From: Parafilimonas sp.
Lineage (GTDB): Bacteria; Bacteroidota; Bacteroidia; Chitinophagales; Chitinophagaceae
Assembly: GCA_023251275.1 (NCBI GenBank)
Contig: JAHEZC010000119.1
Location: 1 to 7,492 of the forward strand
Length of the DNA stretch: 7,492 bases
Direction of reading: 5' to 3'
The position numbers and the translations under genes were made by a program. Within the stretch, counting starts at the first letter, position 1. Every line of letters begins with the position of its first letter. Under the pieces are notes generated by a model. It was not told the origin of the DNA. It made no database searches and was given only the letters and a program-made list of their open reading frames with translations. Below, in pieces: positions 6,279 through 7,492 of the stretch.

Positions 6279-7492
6279 ATGTCAATTATGTTCTACAGAA
6301 TCTTCCTGTTGCTCATTGCATTTTGCTATAGCAATATTCTTTTTTCACAAAAAGAAAATCAAAGAGGCGTAGCTCCAGATAGTATCAGGCCTGTTGGCAT
6401 CATCAAAAACATCTCCGATTCAGAACTGCTTGATGTAGTGGAGCGGCAAACTTTCAGATATTTCTGGCATTTTGCTCATCCTGTAAGCGGTCTCGCAAGA
6501 GAGCGGGATAATACAGTGCATGGAGAATATTACTGGGATTTTATTAATGAAGCTTATGACGAACCGAACCTTAGTGCCCGGACTTATGGTCCTGAAGCAT
6601 GCGCTATTGGCGGCACCGGATTTGGGATAATGGCCACAATCGTAGCGGTAAATCGCGGATGGATTGGCAGAGATACAGCAGTGAGGCGATTAAAAAAAAT
6701 GGTTGAGTTTTTATTACATGCGGATTCTTATCATGGCATATTCCCTCATTTCATGAATGGCGAAACAGGAAAGACAATTGCCTTTGGAAAATTGGATGAT
6801 GGTGCAGACATTGTTGAAACAAGTTATTTGATGATGGGATTTTTATGTGCCAGGGAATATTTTAACCGGGATACACCACTGGAAAAATATTTCCGCAGCC
6901 GCGTTACACAGTTATGGAATGTTGCCAACTGGAACTGGCATGCAAAAGGCGGAAATACTTTACTCTACTGGCACTGGAGTCCCTGGAATGATTTTGATAT
7001 GAATTTTCCGATACGTGGGTGGAATGAATGTTTGATTACTTTCATCATGTCTGCTTCATCGCCTTCACACGCTATTTCGCCGGATACATATTTCAACGGT
7101 TTTGTCAACAGTACTTCTTATCTCAACGGTAAAACATATTATGGTATCAAACTTCCGCTGGGTTTTGAATATGGCGGTCCGCTTTTCTTTGCTCATTACA
7201 CTTTTATGGGCATTGATCCGAATGGCCTGAAAGACTGGAATACCGATTACTTGGAACAAAATAAAAATCACACACTCATCAACAGGGCTTACTGCATAGA
7301 TAATCCTAAAAAATTTAAAGGTTATGGGGAAAACTGCTGGGGACTAACGGCAAGTGATAGTTACAAAGGATATGTAGCTCATTGTCCGCAGGAAGATGTT
7401 GGAGTAATATCACCCACAGCAGCTTTATCATCATTTCCATATACACCGGAATACAGCATGCAGGCGCTGAAACATTTTTATTATGATTTGGG
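6279..7492 (+). CDS. Secreted glycoamylase-like GH144-type hydrolase (copy 2), cut by the window end
   Basis: An open frame of 404 full codons runs from the ATG at 6279 past the right edge; compared with copy 1, about 70 C-terminal residues are missing. An ATG at 6288 is an alternative start. Residues 1 to about 24 form a signal peptide ending near NILFSQ. The motifs of copy 1 recur: YFWHFAHPVSGLARER (61-76), GGTGFGIMA (111-119), SYHGIFPHFMNG (150-161), DDGADIVETSYL (173-184), YWHWSPW (230-236), RGWNE (246-250) and GYGENCWGLTASD (348-360). The putative catalytic acids are Asp173, Asp177, Glu180 and Glu250. The two copies agree at about two thirds of positions in the segment compared by eye. 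Copy 2 has roughly 20 extra residues at about 80-110, before GGTGFG. No promoter is visible in the 63-base gap, so it is probably co-transcribed with copy 1. A complementary exo- or oligoglucan-specific role is an inference. Confidence 0.85.
   Translation, partial: MSIMFYRIFLLLIAFCYSNILFSQKENQRGVAPDSIRPVGIIKNISDSELLDVVERQTFRYFWHFAHPVSGLARERDNTVHGEYYWDFINEAYDEPNLSARTYGPEACAIGGTGFGIMATIVAVNRGWIGRDTAVRRLKKMVEFLLHADSYHGIFPHFMNGETGKTIAFGKLDDGADIVETSYLMMGFLCAREYFNRDTPLEKYFRSRVTQLWNVANWNWHAKGGNTLLYWHWSPWNDFDMNFPIRGWNECLITFIMSASSPSHAISPDTYFNGFVNSTSYLNGKTYYGIKLPLGFEYGGPLFFAHYTFMGIDPNGLKDWNTDYLEQNKNHTLINRAYCIDNPKKFKGYGENCWGLTASDSYKGYVAHCPQEDVGVISPTAALSSFPYTPEYSMQALKHFYYDL

Noticed and set aside
7065..7271. 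Open - strand frame of 68 codons
   Set aside because: It is antisense to GH144 copy 2, whose + frame carries conserved family motifs throughout.

Overview
The window looks like a low-to-moderate GC chromosomal segment of a Bacteroidota bacterium, most likely from the Chitinophagaceae/Sphingobacteriales side. The evidence is a SusD/RagB-type C-terminus at the left edge, a YkuD_2-type L,D-transpeptidase, two GH144/glycoamylase-like secreted enzymes, near absence of Shine-Dalgarno sequences, and several matches to the Bacteroidota -7 promoter element TAnnTTTG.

Layout, left to right. Positions 1-74 hold the last 23 codons of a SusD/RagB nutrient-binding lipoprotein (+ strand), closed by a strong hairpin terminator at 96-126. 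After an AT-rich spacer with a perfect palindrome at 157-171 comes a secreted L,D-transpeptidase-like protein (+, about 366-1151). A convergent junction at 1152-1204 follows. Positions 1205-4663 on the - strand carry a compact phenylacetate-degradation operon, transcribed paaA-paaB-paaC-paaD-paaG. The 184-base divergent region at 4664-4847 contains the putative paaA promoter with a PaaR-like operator, a terminator-like hairpin and a promoter for the right-hand genes. From 4848 to the right edge (+) lie two tandem paralogous GH144-type secreted glucanases, the second cut by the window end.

The paa genes encode the ring-activating part of aerobic phenylacetyl-CoA catabolism. The PaaABC(D) multicomponent oxygenase epoxidises phenylacetyl-CoA, and PaaG isomerises the epoxide to oxepin-CoA. 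The reductase PaaE and the downstream enzymes (PaaZ, PaaF, PaaH, PaaJ, PaaK) are not in this window. The GH144 pair is probably for periplasmic or cell-surface breakdown of beta-1,2-glucan. Together with the SusD tail at the left edge it may be part of one glycan-utilisation locus interrupted by the transpeptidase gene and the paa operon, although two separate loci are equally possible.

No tRNA, rRNA, CRISPR array or insertion sequence was seen. The known gene families explain almost all coding sequence. The points most worth checking are the operator-like site before paaA, the absence of paaE, the longer N-terminus of PaaB, the divergence between the two GH144 copies, and the hairpin between the divergent operons.
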